A stretch of 13,279 nucleotides of DNA. Origin: Candidatus Cellulosilyticum pullistercoris. GTDB taxonomy: Bacteria; Bacillota; Clostridia; Lachnospirales; Cellulosilyticaceae. The notes beneath the pieces are model-generated. The model did not search any database and was not told where the DNA came from. It was given only the letters and a program-made list of their open reading frames with translations. The stretch covers positions 1-13,279 of the forward strand of contig JAHLFQ010000235.1 in the NCBI GenBank assembly GCA_018883705.1. Direction: 5' to 3'. A program made the position numbers and the translations under genes. Of this stretch, positions 1 through 7,000 are shown piece after piece (the stretch's first letter is position 1; the number at the start of each line of letters is the position of its first letter).

Positions 1-2619
1 CAAAAAGAACAAGCTTCTGATCATCAGACAAAACAAGAGAAACTTTCTTTCTTAGAAACAAAGCGTACAGCATTAGAAATTGAAAAAGCGTCTAAAGAAA
101 CGATTATACGTCAAGAAGAAGAAAAAATAGAGGTCTTAGCTAAAGCGTTAGAAGAACTATTAAGTCAGATCGATGCGTCTAAAATGGCGTTTCATCAAAA
201 AATGAGAGAAATCGATTTATTTGAAGCAGATATTCAAAAAAATGATGGGGTAGAAGCTCAGCTAGACTTTAGAAAAGAACAAATTAAAGAACAAATTGCA
301 CGTTTGAACAGTGATATTCAGCATCAAGAAGTAAGCATAAAATTACTTCAAAAGCAACAAGGCACAGCAAAAGAAAAGTTACAAGTTCTCAAAGCACAAG
401 TTGAGGAGATGAAACTTAAGAAAGAAAGGTTACAAGAAGAGAAAACTGCTCTTGAAAAACGCTTGTCTGGAATTAATCAAAATATGGTGCAAATCGAAAG
501 ACAGCTTAAATGGCTTAATCATATTAAAGAGGAAAATGAAGGCTATTATAGTAGCGTGAAGCAAGTCCTTAATGTTGTTAAAAGTAATAAAGCACAGTGG
601 CAAGGAATTGTAGGGGTAGTAGGTGAACTTTTAGAAGTGCCCAAAGCTTATGAGATTGCTATTGTTACAGCATTAGGTGGGGCAATACAAAATATTGTGA
701 CTGCCAGTGAGAAAGATGCAAAGCAGATGATTAGCGTTATGAAACAAAGGGGTATTTCACGTGTTACCTTCTTGCCTTTAGACACCGTTAGACCTGGATC
801 TAGAATAAATGAAAAAGGTTTAGAGCAGGAGAATGGTTTCTTAGGTTTTGCAAGCGATTTAGTAGACTTCGATGAAGTATACACACCGATTATAACTTCT
901 TTATTAGGACGTATTATTGTTGTGGATCATATGGAGAATGCTTCTCGTATTGCAAAAGCATATGGTTATAGATATAAGCTTGTTACCTTAGAAGGAGAAG
1001 TATTTAACAGTGGGGGTTCTTTAAGTGGTGGAAGCATGAAGAATCAATCCAATAATATTTTTTCTCGTGCAAGAGAATTAAAGGAAATGACAGAAAAACT
1101 AGAGGCCCTAAGAGTAGAGCAAAAACAAGGTGAAAAAAATCTTGAAGACGTAACCAGGTCTCTTACTACCCTTATTACCTCTTATGAAGAAGCAACGACG
1201 ATATGGACAAGATTAAATGATGAAGAGAAAAATTATGGATTAGAAATAGAAAAGAATACACATGCTTTAAAACTTACTAAAGCAAATCAATTGCAGCTGA
1301 TTAATGAGAGAAATAATATTGATGAATCCATTGATCAAATTAAACAAGGAAAAGATGAGGCAGAGAAAAAGTTAAATGAGCTTAGAGAGAACTTAGCTAG
1401 TGATGAAAATGTCATCACTGAACTTGAGCAGAATTTAACAGCTTCAAGAGGTCAGCGAGAGAAATTAGAAAAACAATTAACAGAAAAACGAATTGGTTTA
1501 TCTAGTACGATTCAAAATATGAATTTTATGATAGACCAAATCAAAGAATTAGAAGAGGCTATTAATAACCACGATACCAAAAGTGCACAGCTCAGCGAAA
1601 CGGTTGAAAAATATGAAGCAGAAATTACTTCTTTAAAAAGCGAAACCCAAAAGATTGCTGATCAAATTAAAGAAGATGGCAGAAAGATTGAAAAAGCACA
1701 AGAAGAGCGAAAAGTTTTTGATGAAAAGAAGAAAGTATTAGAAAATAGTGAAACTAAGTTAATAGAACAATCTGTTAAGTTAGCTGAAAAAATGGATCTC
1801 TTAAAGGAAGAAAAATACCGGTTAGAAAATAAGAAAGAAAATAGTAACCTTCAAAAGCAAAACTGGGGTCATAGTATGTGGGAGCAATATGAACTTACCT
1901 ATACCCATGCGTTAAGTTATAAAAAAGAAGACATACCTATTTCTGATCTTAAAAAACAATCAGTAGAACTTCGTGGACGTATTAAGCAAATTGGTAATGT
2001 TAATGTTAACGCTATTGAAGAATATAATGAAATAAAAACACGTTATGAATTTTTAATGAGCCAAAAAGCGGATATTGAGAAAGCGGAGCAAACCCTTGTT
2101 GAGATGATTGATAAGCTTATGGAAGAAATGAAAGCAATCTTTAGGGTTCAATTTGCAATTATTGCTCAGAACTTTACGGAGGTATTTAAAGAATTATTTG
2201 GTGGTGGAGAAGCCTATCTAGAACTTGTAGATGAGGAAAACATTCTAGAATCAGGGATTGAAATTATTGCGAAACCACCTGGTAAAAAACTTCAAAATAT
2301 GACCCTACTTTCAGGGGGAGAAAGAACATTAACAGCTATTTCACTCATTTTTGGGATTTTAAAGTTAAAACCCTCTCCATTCTGTGTGCTTGATGAAATT
2401 GAGGCCGCGTTAGATGATGCAAATGTTATTCGCTTTGCCAACTATTTAGAAAAATTATCAGATGAGACGCAGTTTATTGTTATTACACATAGAAAAGGTA
2501 CAATGGAACGTGCTCATACACTATATGGCGTAACGATGCAGGAGAGAGGCGTTTCCACAGTACTTTCTATTCAGCTTGGTGAAGTAGATCAGTATATGGA
2601 CAAAAAGAAAAGTAGTTAG
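1..2619 (+). CDS. smc: Chromosome segregation protein SMC (5'-truncated by window edge)
   Basis: The reading frame is open from base 1, so the ATG at 184 is internal and the true start lies upstream. 872 codons are present against about 1,190 in typical bacterial SMC, so roughly 315 N-terminal residues, including the Walker A half of the ATPase head, are missing. Visible domains, counting from the first codon here: N-side coiled coil (about 1-200, rich in E/K/Q), hinge dimerisation domain (about 202-346, beginning GIVGVVGELL and ending near LSGGSMK), return coiled coil (about 350-730), then the C-terminal head with the ABC signature LSGGE at residue 770 and Walker B CVLDE near 2383-2397, followed by LDD and a switch histidine in ITHRK. 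SMC is the ATP-driven DNA-loop-forming subunit of the SMC-ScpAB condensin and acts on the nucleoid. It runs directly into ftsY. Identification is firm. Confidence 0.97.
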   Translation, partial: QKEQASDHQTKQEKLSFLETKRTALEIEKASKETIIRQEEEKIEVLAKALEELLSQIDASKMAFHQKMREIDLFEADIQKNDGVEAQLDFRKEQIKEQIARLNSDIQHQEVSIKLLQKQQGTAKEKLQVLKAQVEEMKLKKERLQEEKTALEKRLSGINQNMVQIERQLKWLNHIKEENEGYYSSVKQVLNVVKSNKAQWQGIVGVVGELLEVPKAYEIAIVTALGGAIQNIVTASEKDAKQMISVMKQRGISRVTFLPLDTVRPGSRINEKGLEQENGFLGFASDLVDFDEVYTPIITSLLGRIIVVDHMENASRIAKAYGYRYKLVTLEGEVFNSGGSLSGGSMKNQSNNIFSRARELKEMTEKLEALRVEQKQGEKNLEDVTRSLTTLITSYEEATTIWTRLNDEEKNYGLEIEKNTHALKLTKANQLQLINERNNIDESIDQIKQGKDEAEKKLNELRENLASDENVITELEQNLTASRGQREKLEKQLTEKRIGLSSTIQNMNFMIDQIKELEEAINNHDTKSAQLSETVEKYEAEITSLKSETQKIADQIKEDGRKIEKAQEERKVFDEKKKVLENSETKLIEQSVKLAEKMDLLKEEKYRLENKKENSNLQKQNWGHSMWEQYELTYTHALSYKKEDIPISDLKKQSVELRGRIKQIGNVNVNAIEEYNEIKTRYEFLMSQKADIEKAEQTLVEMIDKLMEEMKAIFRVQFAIIAQNFTEVFKELFGGGEAYLELVDEENILESGIEIIAKPPGKKLQNMTLLSGGERTLTAISLIFGILKLKPSPFCVLDEIEAALDDANVIRFANYLEKLSDETQFIVITHRKGTMERAHTLYGVTMQERGVSTVLSIQLGEVDQYMDKKKSS

Positions 2620-2631
2620 GAGGCTAATGAG

Positions 2632-3936
2632 ATGAGTTTATTTAAAAGATTATTCGGTAAAAATAAAAATCAAGAAGAGAAGGAACAAGAAGCACTAAAT
2701 CCGGGGCAAAATAGCGAAAGCTTAACCTCAAGGAGTGAGGAGCAGGCAAATGAAGTCGTGCTAGAAGAAGTAGAATCAGAGGATATCGAAACGGAAACAG
2801 ATGACTTTGAAGAGCTAAACATACAAGAAGAAGACAGACTTAAAAGCGATGAAGAAATAATACCTACTATTGAAGCAGAAGAGCACGTACAAGTTACGGA
2901 AAATAGTGAGGAAGTAGAACAAGTTTTAGAAGTAGAAAAAAATTTAGAAACTGAATTAGAAGAAGATGTAATAGATGAAAAAGCTACAGAAGTGACTAAT
3001 GAAGTGCCTGAAAAGAAAGGCTTTATTAAACGCTTGTTTAGTGGATTAAGTAAAACAAGAGATAGTATTTTAAAAGGTGTAGATGATGTTTTAAGTAGCT
3101 TTAAACATATAGACGAGGAATTATATGAGGAGTTAGAAGAAGCCTTAATTATGGCTGATTTTGGTGTAGATACAACGCTTCATATTATGGAAAAGCTAAA
3201 AGGTAAGGTGAAAGAAGAGAAAATAACAGATCCAAGTGCTTTAAAACCAGCGCTTCAAGAAATTATTACGAGTCTCTTAACACAACAGCCTACAGATGAT
3301 ATTTTAAATCCAAATGGTCCAACCGTGGTATTAGTAATCGGGGTAAATGGTGTAGGAAAAACAACATCGATTGGAAAAATGTCTCACCTATTTAAAACTC
3401 AACATAAAAAGGTACTTGTTGCAGCAGCGGATACCTTTAGAGCAGCGGCAATTGAACAACTTAATGTATGGACAAACCGTGCGGGCGTTGAAATTATTAA
3501 GCACGATGAAGGCTCAGATGCGGCAGCAGTTGTTTTTGATGCCATTTCAGCAGCTAAATCAAGAAAAAGCGATGTTTTAATCTGTGATACAGCTGGAAGA
3601 CTTCAAAATAAAACAAATTTAATGAAAGAACTAGAAAAGATTTCTCGTATTATTGCAAGAGAATATCCAGAAGCCAAAAAAGAAATTTTAATTGTTATTG
3701 ATGCAACAACAGGTCAAAATGCTATTCAGCAAGTTAAGCTTTTCAAAGAAGTAGCAGATATTAGTGGTATTATTTTAACAAAGCTAGATGGTACGGCAAA
3801 AGGGGGAGCCATTGTAGGGATTTACGAAAGTTTAAAAGTACCTGTTAAATATATAGGTGTAGGAGAAAAGATTGACGATTTACAGCCATTTGATGCAGAA
3901 GCTTTTGCTAAAGCTTTATTTGCAGAAGAAGCTTAA
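2632..3936 (+). CDS. ftsY: Signal recognition particle receptor FtsY
   Basis: FtsY is the membrane-associated SRP receptor GTPase that docks Ffh-ribosome complexes at the translocon. The 434-residue protein has an acidic, low-complexity N-terminal region (about 15-127, dominated by E/D), then the N domain and the GTPase G domain. The G domain shows GVNGVGKT at 237-244, DTFRAAA at 267-273, DTAGR at 319-323 and TKLDGTAKGG at 383-392. Two basic-amphipathic segments, LFKRLFGK near residues 3-10 and FIKRLFSG near 131-138, flank the acidic region; the second sits where FtsY proteins carry their lipid-binding helix. The ATG at 2632 follows an ideal AGGAGG (2618-2623) that overlaps the smc stop, so translation is probably coupled to smc. 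The length is above that of compact Gram-positive FtsY because of the acidic insert. The call rests on the G-domain motifs and is secure. Confidence 0.97.
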   Translation: MSLFKRLFGKNKNQEEKEQEALNPGQNSESLTSRSEEQANEVVLEEVESEDIETETDDFEELNIQEEDRLKSDEEIIPTIEAEEHVQVTENSEEVEQVLEVEKNLETELEEDVIDEKATEVTNEVPEKKGFIKRLFSGLSKTRDSILKGVDDVLSSFKHIDEELYEELEEALIMADFGVDTTLHIMEKLKGKVKEEKITDPSALKPALQEIITSLLTQQPTDDILNPNGPTVVLVIGVNGVGKTTSIGKMSHLFKTQHKKVLVAAADTFRAAAIEQLNVWTNRAGVEIIKHDEGSDAAAVVFDAISAAKSRKSDVLICDTAGRLQNKTNLMKELEKISRIIAREYPEAKKEILIVIDATTGQNAIQQVKLFKEVADISGIILTKLDGTAKGGAIVGIYESLKVPVKYIGVGEKIDDLQPFDAEAFAKALFAEEA

Positions 3937-3980
3937 GAAGATAAAGGCTTAGAAAATAAATCCTTTTTCCTAAATAAAGG

Positions 3981-4009
3981 TTGACAAGTTAGTGCTTTTT
4001 CACTATAAT
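3981..4009 (+). promoter_or_regulatory. Consensus sigma-A promoter for ylxM-ffh
   Basis: The -35 box TTGACA (3981-3986) and -10 box TATAAT (4004-4009) both match the consensus exactly and are separated by 17 nt. Transcription would begin near 4016. It lies in the 118-nt gap between the ftsY stop and the ylxM start, so ylxM-ffh and downstream genes can be transcribed independently of smc-ftsY. Confidence 0.88.
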
Positions 4010-4043
4010 TTCTAGTGTAAAGTAAAAATGACTGACAGTAGTC

Positions 4044-4048
4044 GGGAG
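4044..4048 (+). promoter_or_regulatory. Ribosome binding site deciding the ylxM start
   Basis: GGGAG ends 6 nt before the ATG at 4055 and only 3 nt before the adjacent in-frame ATG at 4052. An upstream in-frame ATG at 4028 has no purine-rich element before it and would fall about 12 nt after the predicted transcription start. The start at 4055 is therefore preferred. Confidence 0.7.
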
Positions 4049-4054
4049 AATATG

Positions 4055-4408
4055 ATGGAAAAATTTGTGGTGATTACCTATTTGTTTGACTTTTATCAGG
4101 ATTTACTCACTGAAAAACAAAGTAATTTGTTAAGAGAATATTATTTTGAGGATTTATCACTAGGCGAAATGGCAGAACAACATGGCATTAGTAGACAGAG
4201 TGCCTTTGATACGATTAAAAAAGCCGAACAAAAGCTTTTAGATTATGAAGAAAAACTTCATTTATTTTCAAAGTATCAAAGTAATGAAGAAACACTCCTT
4301 AAAATTAAGAAATACTGTGAAGAGATGAGAAAAAGTCTAGAGGGTGAAAATGCAAATAGTGTAAATGAGGTCATTACTCTAGTCGATGGATTAATCAATA
4401 AGATGTAG
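4055..4408 (+). CDS. ylxM: YlxM family SRP-associated helix-turn-helix protein
   Basis: This small protein (117 residues, close to the usual length of about 110) is encoded directly upstream of ffh, the standard position for YlxM in Firmicutes. The N-terminus, with TYLFDFYQDLLTEKQ, and the helix-turn-helix at about 35-56 (LSLGEMAEQHGISRQSAFD), followed by a helical tail, are typical of the family and resemble sigma-70 region 4. YlxM-type proteins are known to associate with the SRP and modulate its GTPases; a DNA-binding role is suggested by the fold but not shown here. The start at 4055 is set by GGGAG; the longer frame from 4028 would add nine residues (MTDSSRENM) not typical of the family. 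The stop overlaps the ffh Shine-Dalgarno, implying co-translation. Family assignment is strong and the biochemical role is less certain. Confidence 0.92.
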   Translation: MEKFVVITYLFDFYQDLLTEKQSNLLREYYFEDLSLGEMAEQHGISRQSAFDTIKKAEQKLLDYEEKLHLFSKYQSNEETLLKIKKYCEEMRKSLEGENANSVNEVITLVDGLINKM

Positions 4409-4419
4409 GAGGACAATAT

Positions 4420-5760
4420 ATGGCCTTTGATCAATTATCAAGCAAATTACAAGATGTATTTAAACAACTTAAAGGTAAAGGAAAGCTTTCAGATAAGGAT
4501 GTAAAAACAGCTTTAAGAGAAGTTAAACTAGCCTTATTAGAAGCAGATGTTAGCTTTAAAGTTGTTAAGAATTTTATTAAAACGATTGAAGAACGTGCTA
4601 TTGGCTCTGAGGTACTTGAAAGTTTAACACCTGGTCAACAAGTCATTAAGATTGTAAATGAAGAACTTATTAATCTAATGGGTTCAACGCAAAGCAAAAT
4701 TAATTTTATGCCACGCGGTATAACAGTTATTATGATGGTTGGACTTCAAGGAGCTGGTAAAACAACAACAAGTGCAAAATTGAGTAGTACAGTCAAATCT
4801 CAAGGGAAAAGGCCACTACTTGTAGCATGTGATGTTTACAGACCTGCGGCAATTGATCAGTTAATTAAAGTAGGTAAGCAAGTTAATGTGCCTGTCTTTT
4901 CGTTAGGCACAGATGTAGACCCAGTTGAAATTGCAAGACGCGGTGTAGAGCATGCTAAAGAAAACAATTTAGATGTTGTTATTGTAGATACAGCAGGACG
5001 TCTTCATGTTGATGAAGTTTTAATGGATGAACTTAAAAATATTAAAAGTACTGTCAAACCACAAGAAATCTTACTAGTTGTAGATGCTATGACAGGGCAA
5101 GATGCTGTTAATGTAGCAGAGTCATTTGACGAGGCGCTTGGCATTGATGGTGTGGTTATGACTAAATTAGATGGTGACAGTAGGGGTGGTGCTGCTTTAT
5201 CGGTTAAGGCAGTAACAAATAAACCTATTAAATTTGTAGGGATGGGTGAGAAGCTTAATGATTTAGAACCTTTCCATCCTGAACGTATTGCTTCTCGTAT
5301 CTTAGGTATGGGGGATGTTTTAACCCTTATTGAGAAAGTACAACAAGGTATCGACGAGAAAAAAGCAAAAGAATTAGAAGCAAAGTTTAGAAGAGCAGAG
5401 TTTAACTTTGAGGACTTCTTAGAACAAATGCAACAAGTTAAGAAAATGGGACCTATGAGTCAGATATTAGGTATGATTCCAGGAATGAACAGTGCAAAAC
5501 TTAATGAGATTCAAAACCAAATTGATGATAAACAAATGGATTACATTGAAGCTATTATTCTTTCTATGACGAAGGAAGAAAGACTTAATCCAAGTTTACT
5601 AAATATGTCTCGTAAGAAGCGCATTGCTAAAGGATCAGGTCGTGATATTCAGGAAGTCAATAGGTTGATTAAGCAGTTTGAGCAAATGCAAAGTATGATG
5701 AAACAGTTCTCAGGTGCAATGAAAGGCAAAAAAGGCAAATTTAAATTTCCTTTTATGTAA
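4420..5760 (+). CDS. ffh: Signal recognition particle protein Ffh
   Basis: Ffh is the SRP54 GTPase: it binds 4.5S/scRNA and signal sequences emerging from ribosomes and pairs with FtsY. The 446-residue protein has the N domain (about 1-90), the G domain with GLQGAGKT at 108-115, DVYRPAA at 138-144, DTAGR and TKLDGDSRGG at 248-257, and a methionine-rich M domain (about 300-446). The M domain contains the GPMSQILGMIPGM segment of the signal-binding groove and the RNA-binding RIAKGSGR at 401-408. The C-terminus ends in Met/Lys-rich sequence. AGGAGG (4407-4412) overlaps the ylxM stop and lies 7 nt before the ATG. Length and all motifs are normal for the family, and no residue appears disrupted. 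Confidence 0.98.
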   Translation: MAFDQLSSKLQDVFKQLKGKGKLSDKDVKTALREVKLALLEADVSFKVVKNFIKTIEERAIGSEVLESLTPGQQVIKIVNEELINLMGSTQSKINFMPRGITVIMMVGLQGAGKTTTSAKLSSTVKSQGKRPLLVACDVYRPAAIDQLIKVGKQVNVPVFSLGTDVDPVEIARRGVEHAKENNLDVVIVDTAGRLHVDEVLMDELKNIKSTVKPQEILLVVDAMTGQDAVNVAESFDEALGIDGVVMTKLDGDSRGGAALSVKAVTNKPIKFVGMGEKLNDLEPFHPERIASRILGMGDVLTLIEKVQQGIDEKKAKELEAKFRRAEFNFEDFLEQMQQVKKMGPMSQILGMIPGMNSAKLNEIQNQIDDKQMDYIEAIILSMTKEERLNPSLLNMSRKKRIAKGSGRDIQEVNRLIKQFEQMQSMMKQFSGAMKGKKGKFKFPFM

Positions 5761-5794
5761 TATATATTAAAATAAATTATGAGGTGAAATTATT

Positions 5795-6034
5795 ATGGCA
5801 GTTAAAATTCGTTTAAAAAGAATGGGACAAAAGAAAGCTCCTTTTTACAGAATCGTTGTAGCAGATGCACGTTCTCCAAGAGATGGTAGATTTATCGAAG
5901 AAATCGGTTACTACAATCCATGTCAAGAACCAAATGAATTAAGCGTAAACAAAGAAGCAGCTCAAAAATGGTTAGCAAATGGTGCTCAACCAACAGATAC
6001 AGTTAAAGATTTACTTAAAAAAGCTGGAATCTAA
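5795..6034 (+). CDS. rpsP: 30S ribosomal protein S16
   Basis: S16 is a primary assembly protein of the 30S subunit. The 79-residue product begins MAVKIRLKRMG and contains APFYRIVVADARSPRDGR and the EEIGYYNP segment, all hallmarks of S16. It ends soon after the conserved KDLLKKAGI, at the short end of the bacterial range. The Shine-Dalgarno GAGGTG (5781-5786) lies 8 nt upstream of the ATG. Codons are shifted toward AAC, TAC and ATC compared with ffh and trmD, as expected for a highly expressed gene. It sits 34 nt after ffh with no terminator between, so it is probably transcribed from the ylxM promoter. Confidence 0.98.
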   Translation: MAVKIRLKRMGQKKAPFYRIVVADARSPRDGRFIEEIGYYNPCQEPNELSVNKEAAQKWLANGAQPTDTVKDLLKKAGI

Positions 6035-6062
6035 TATTTCCTTTAACTAAGGGGGCATTACA

Positions 6063-6293
6063 ATGAAAGATTTATTATACATGATAGCAAGCGAGTTAGT
6101 AGATCATCCGGAAGAAGTTTCTGTGTCACAAAAAGAAGTTGATAACAAAATTGTTTTGGAGCTTAAAGTAGCCCCTGAAGACATGGGAAAAGTGATTGGT
6201 AAGCAAGGCAGAATTGCTAAATCCATTCGTACAATTATTAAAGCTACAACCTCTCAAGAATCAAAGAAAGTTGTGGTAGACATTATAGAATAG
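6063..6293 (+). CDS. khpA: KH-domain RNA-binding protein KhpA (YlqC family)
   Basis: The 76-residue protein is a single KH domain with the GxxG loop (GKQG, residues 46-49) inside GKVIGKQGRIAKSIR and a C-terminal strand VVDIIE. KhpA homologues bind RNA, often as a partner of KhpB/Jag, and affect cell division and envelope growth in some Firmicutes. The position between rpsP and rimM is the conserved YlqC locus. A GGGGG element (6051-6055) precedes the ATG by 7 nt. The last two codons lie inside the left arm of a strong hairpin, so the 3' end of the reading frame and an RNA structure overlap. Length is normal for the family. Confidence 0.95.
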   Translation: MKDLLYMIASELVDHPEEVSVSQKEVDNKIVLELKVAPEDMGKVIGKQGRIAKSIRTIIKATTSQESKKVVVDIIE

Positions 6294-6318
6294 GTTAGGG
6301 ATTCCCCTAGCCTATTCT
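6287..6318 (+). other. 14-bp RNA hairpin across the khpA stop codon
   Basis: Left arm AGAATAGGTTAGGG (6287-6300) pairs with right arm CCCTAGCCTATTCT (6305-6318) around a 4-nt loop: 13 Watson-Crick pairs and one U-G. The arm contains the TAG stop of khpA. What follows is CTATATTATG, not a run of U, so it is not a standard intrinsic terminator. It may be a weak attenuator or a 3'-end stabiliser or processing site separating rpsP-khpA from rimM-trmD. The structure itself is clear; its role is inference. Confidence 0.7.
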
Positions 6319-6413
6319 CTATATTATGAGAATTATTATGCTTATTAGTGTAAGGAAGGCATAAAGAGGTATAAAAAGATTTATAGGTTTTTATGAGGGT
6401 AAATAAACCGTGG

Positions 6414-6446
6414 CATGAATGTAATTTCATTAGAAGTACGTTCATG
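6414..6446 (+). other. Imperfect dyad in the khpA-rimM spacer
   Basis: CATGAATGTA (6414-6423) pairs with TACGTTCATG (6437-6446) with one U-G pair around a 13-nt loop. Competing pairings exist: ATGAA (6415-6419) with TTCAT (6426-6430), and TTTCAT (6425-6430) with ATGAAA (6444-6449). It could be an RNA switch-like leader or a DNA operator overlapping the putative rimM promoter; both are inference. The remainder of the 6294-6481 spacer has no ORF that I would support. Confidence 0.4.
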
Positions 6447-6458
6447 AAAGCTTATAAT
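6430..6458 (+). promoter_or_regulatory. Possible weak sigma-A promoter before rimM
   Basis: A perfect -10 TATAAT (6453-6458) stands 17 nt after TTAGAA (6430-6435), which matches only three of six -35 positions. Transcription would start near 6465, leaving a leader of under 20 nt before the rimM ATG at 6482. AT-rich sequence makes chance -10 boxes common, so this is tentative. Confidence 0.35.
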
Positions 6459-6481
6459 TTTATAAATAAAAGGTGATTAAG

Positions 6482-7000
6482 ATGAATACAATGTTTACAG
6501 TAGGAAAAATTGTTAATACACACGGCGTGAAAGGTGAACTAAAAGTGATGCCTACAACGGATGACCCAAAACGCTTTGAAAAGTTAAAAAGTATTTTTGT
6601 AGAACGTAAGACAATGGAAAGCTATGAAATTCAAAGTATAAGATATCATAAGGGTTTTGTTCTTTTAAAGCTTAAAGGGATCGAAGATATGAATGCAGCT
6701 GAACTTCTTAAAGGAAGTGTCCTTAAGATTGAACGTAAGGACAGTTTACCTCTTAAGAAGGATGAATATTATATCTGTGATTTATTTGGGTTAAAGGTAT
6801 TTACAGAAGAAGAGCGATATTTAGGTGAACTGGTTGATGTCATAGAAACAGGTAGCAATGATGTTTATGTGGTAAGGAAAGAAGATAGAGAAAAAGACTT
6901 ACTTTTACCTGCAATTAAACAAGTGATTAAGCAAGTAGATATTGAAGGACAAAAAATGAGTGTGCACTTGTTGGAAGGGTTAGAAGAACTATGCGAATAA
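6482..7000 (+). CDS. rimM: Ribosome maturation factor RimM
   Basis: RimM binds S19 and assists assembly of the 30S head. The 172-residue protein shows the N-terminal RimM barrel starting FTVGKIVNTHGVKGELKV, and the C-terminal PRC-barrel from about residue 95 (YYICDLFGLKVF, then LGELVDVIETGSNDVYVV, LLPAIKQVI and a terminal LLEGL). The frame extends to a GTG at 6473, but that codon lies within the Shine-Dalgarno AAGGTG (6470-6475), which is spaced 6 nt from the ATG at 6482; I therefore use 6482. The last 10 nt overlap the start of trmD, so the two are translationally coupled, a widespread rimM-trmD arrangement. Length is normal. Confidence 0.97.
   Translation: MNTMFTVGKIVNTHGVKGELKVMPTTDDPKRFEKLKSIFVERKTMESYEIQSIRYHKGFVLLKLKGIEDMNAAELLKGSVLKIERKDSLPLKKDEYYICDLFGLKVFTEEERYLGELVDVIETGSNDVYVVRKEDREKDLLLPAIKQVIKQVDIEGQKMSVHLLEGLEELCE

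Noticed and set aside
648..884. Minus-strand ORF of 78 codons inside smc
   Set aside because: It lies antisense to the conserved SMC hinge, has no Shine-Dalgarno or family features, and is a shadow of the real gene.
3371..3580. Out-of-frame + strand ORF inside ftsY
   Set aside because: It overlaps the invariant GTPase motifs of FtsY in another frame and has no family resemblance.
3943..3968. Possible terminator after ftsY (AAAGG ... CCTTTTT)
   Set aside because: Only a 5-bp stem with a 14-nt loop; too weak, although a T-run follows.
6347..6375. TATAAA (6370-6375) as an additional promoter in the khpA-rimM spacer
   Set aside because: No acceptable -35 box at 16-18 nt upstream; the nearest candidate TTAGTG is 19 nt away.
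6254..6445. Minus-strand ORF spanning the khpA end and the spacer
   Set aside because: It runs through the hairpin and dyads, shows no recognisable domain, and has only a chance open frame in AT-rich sequence.
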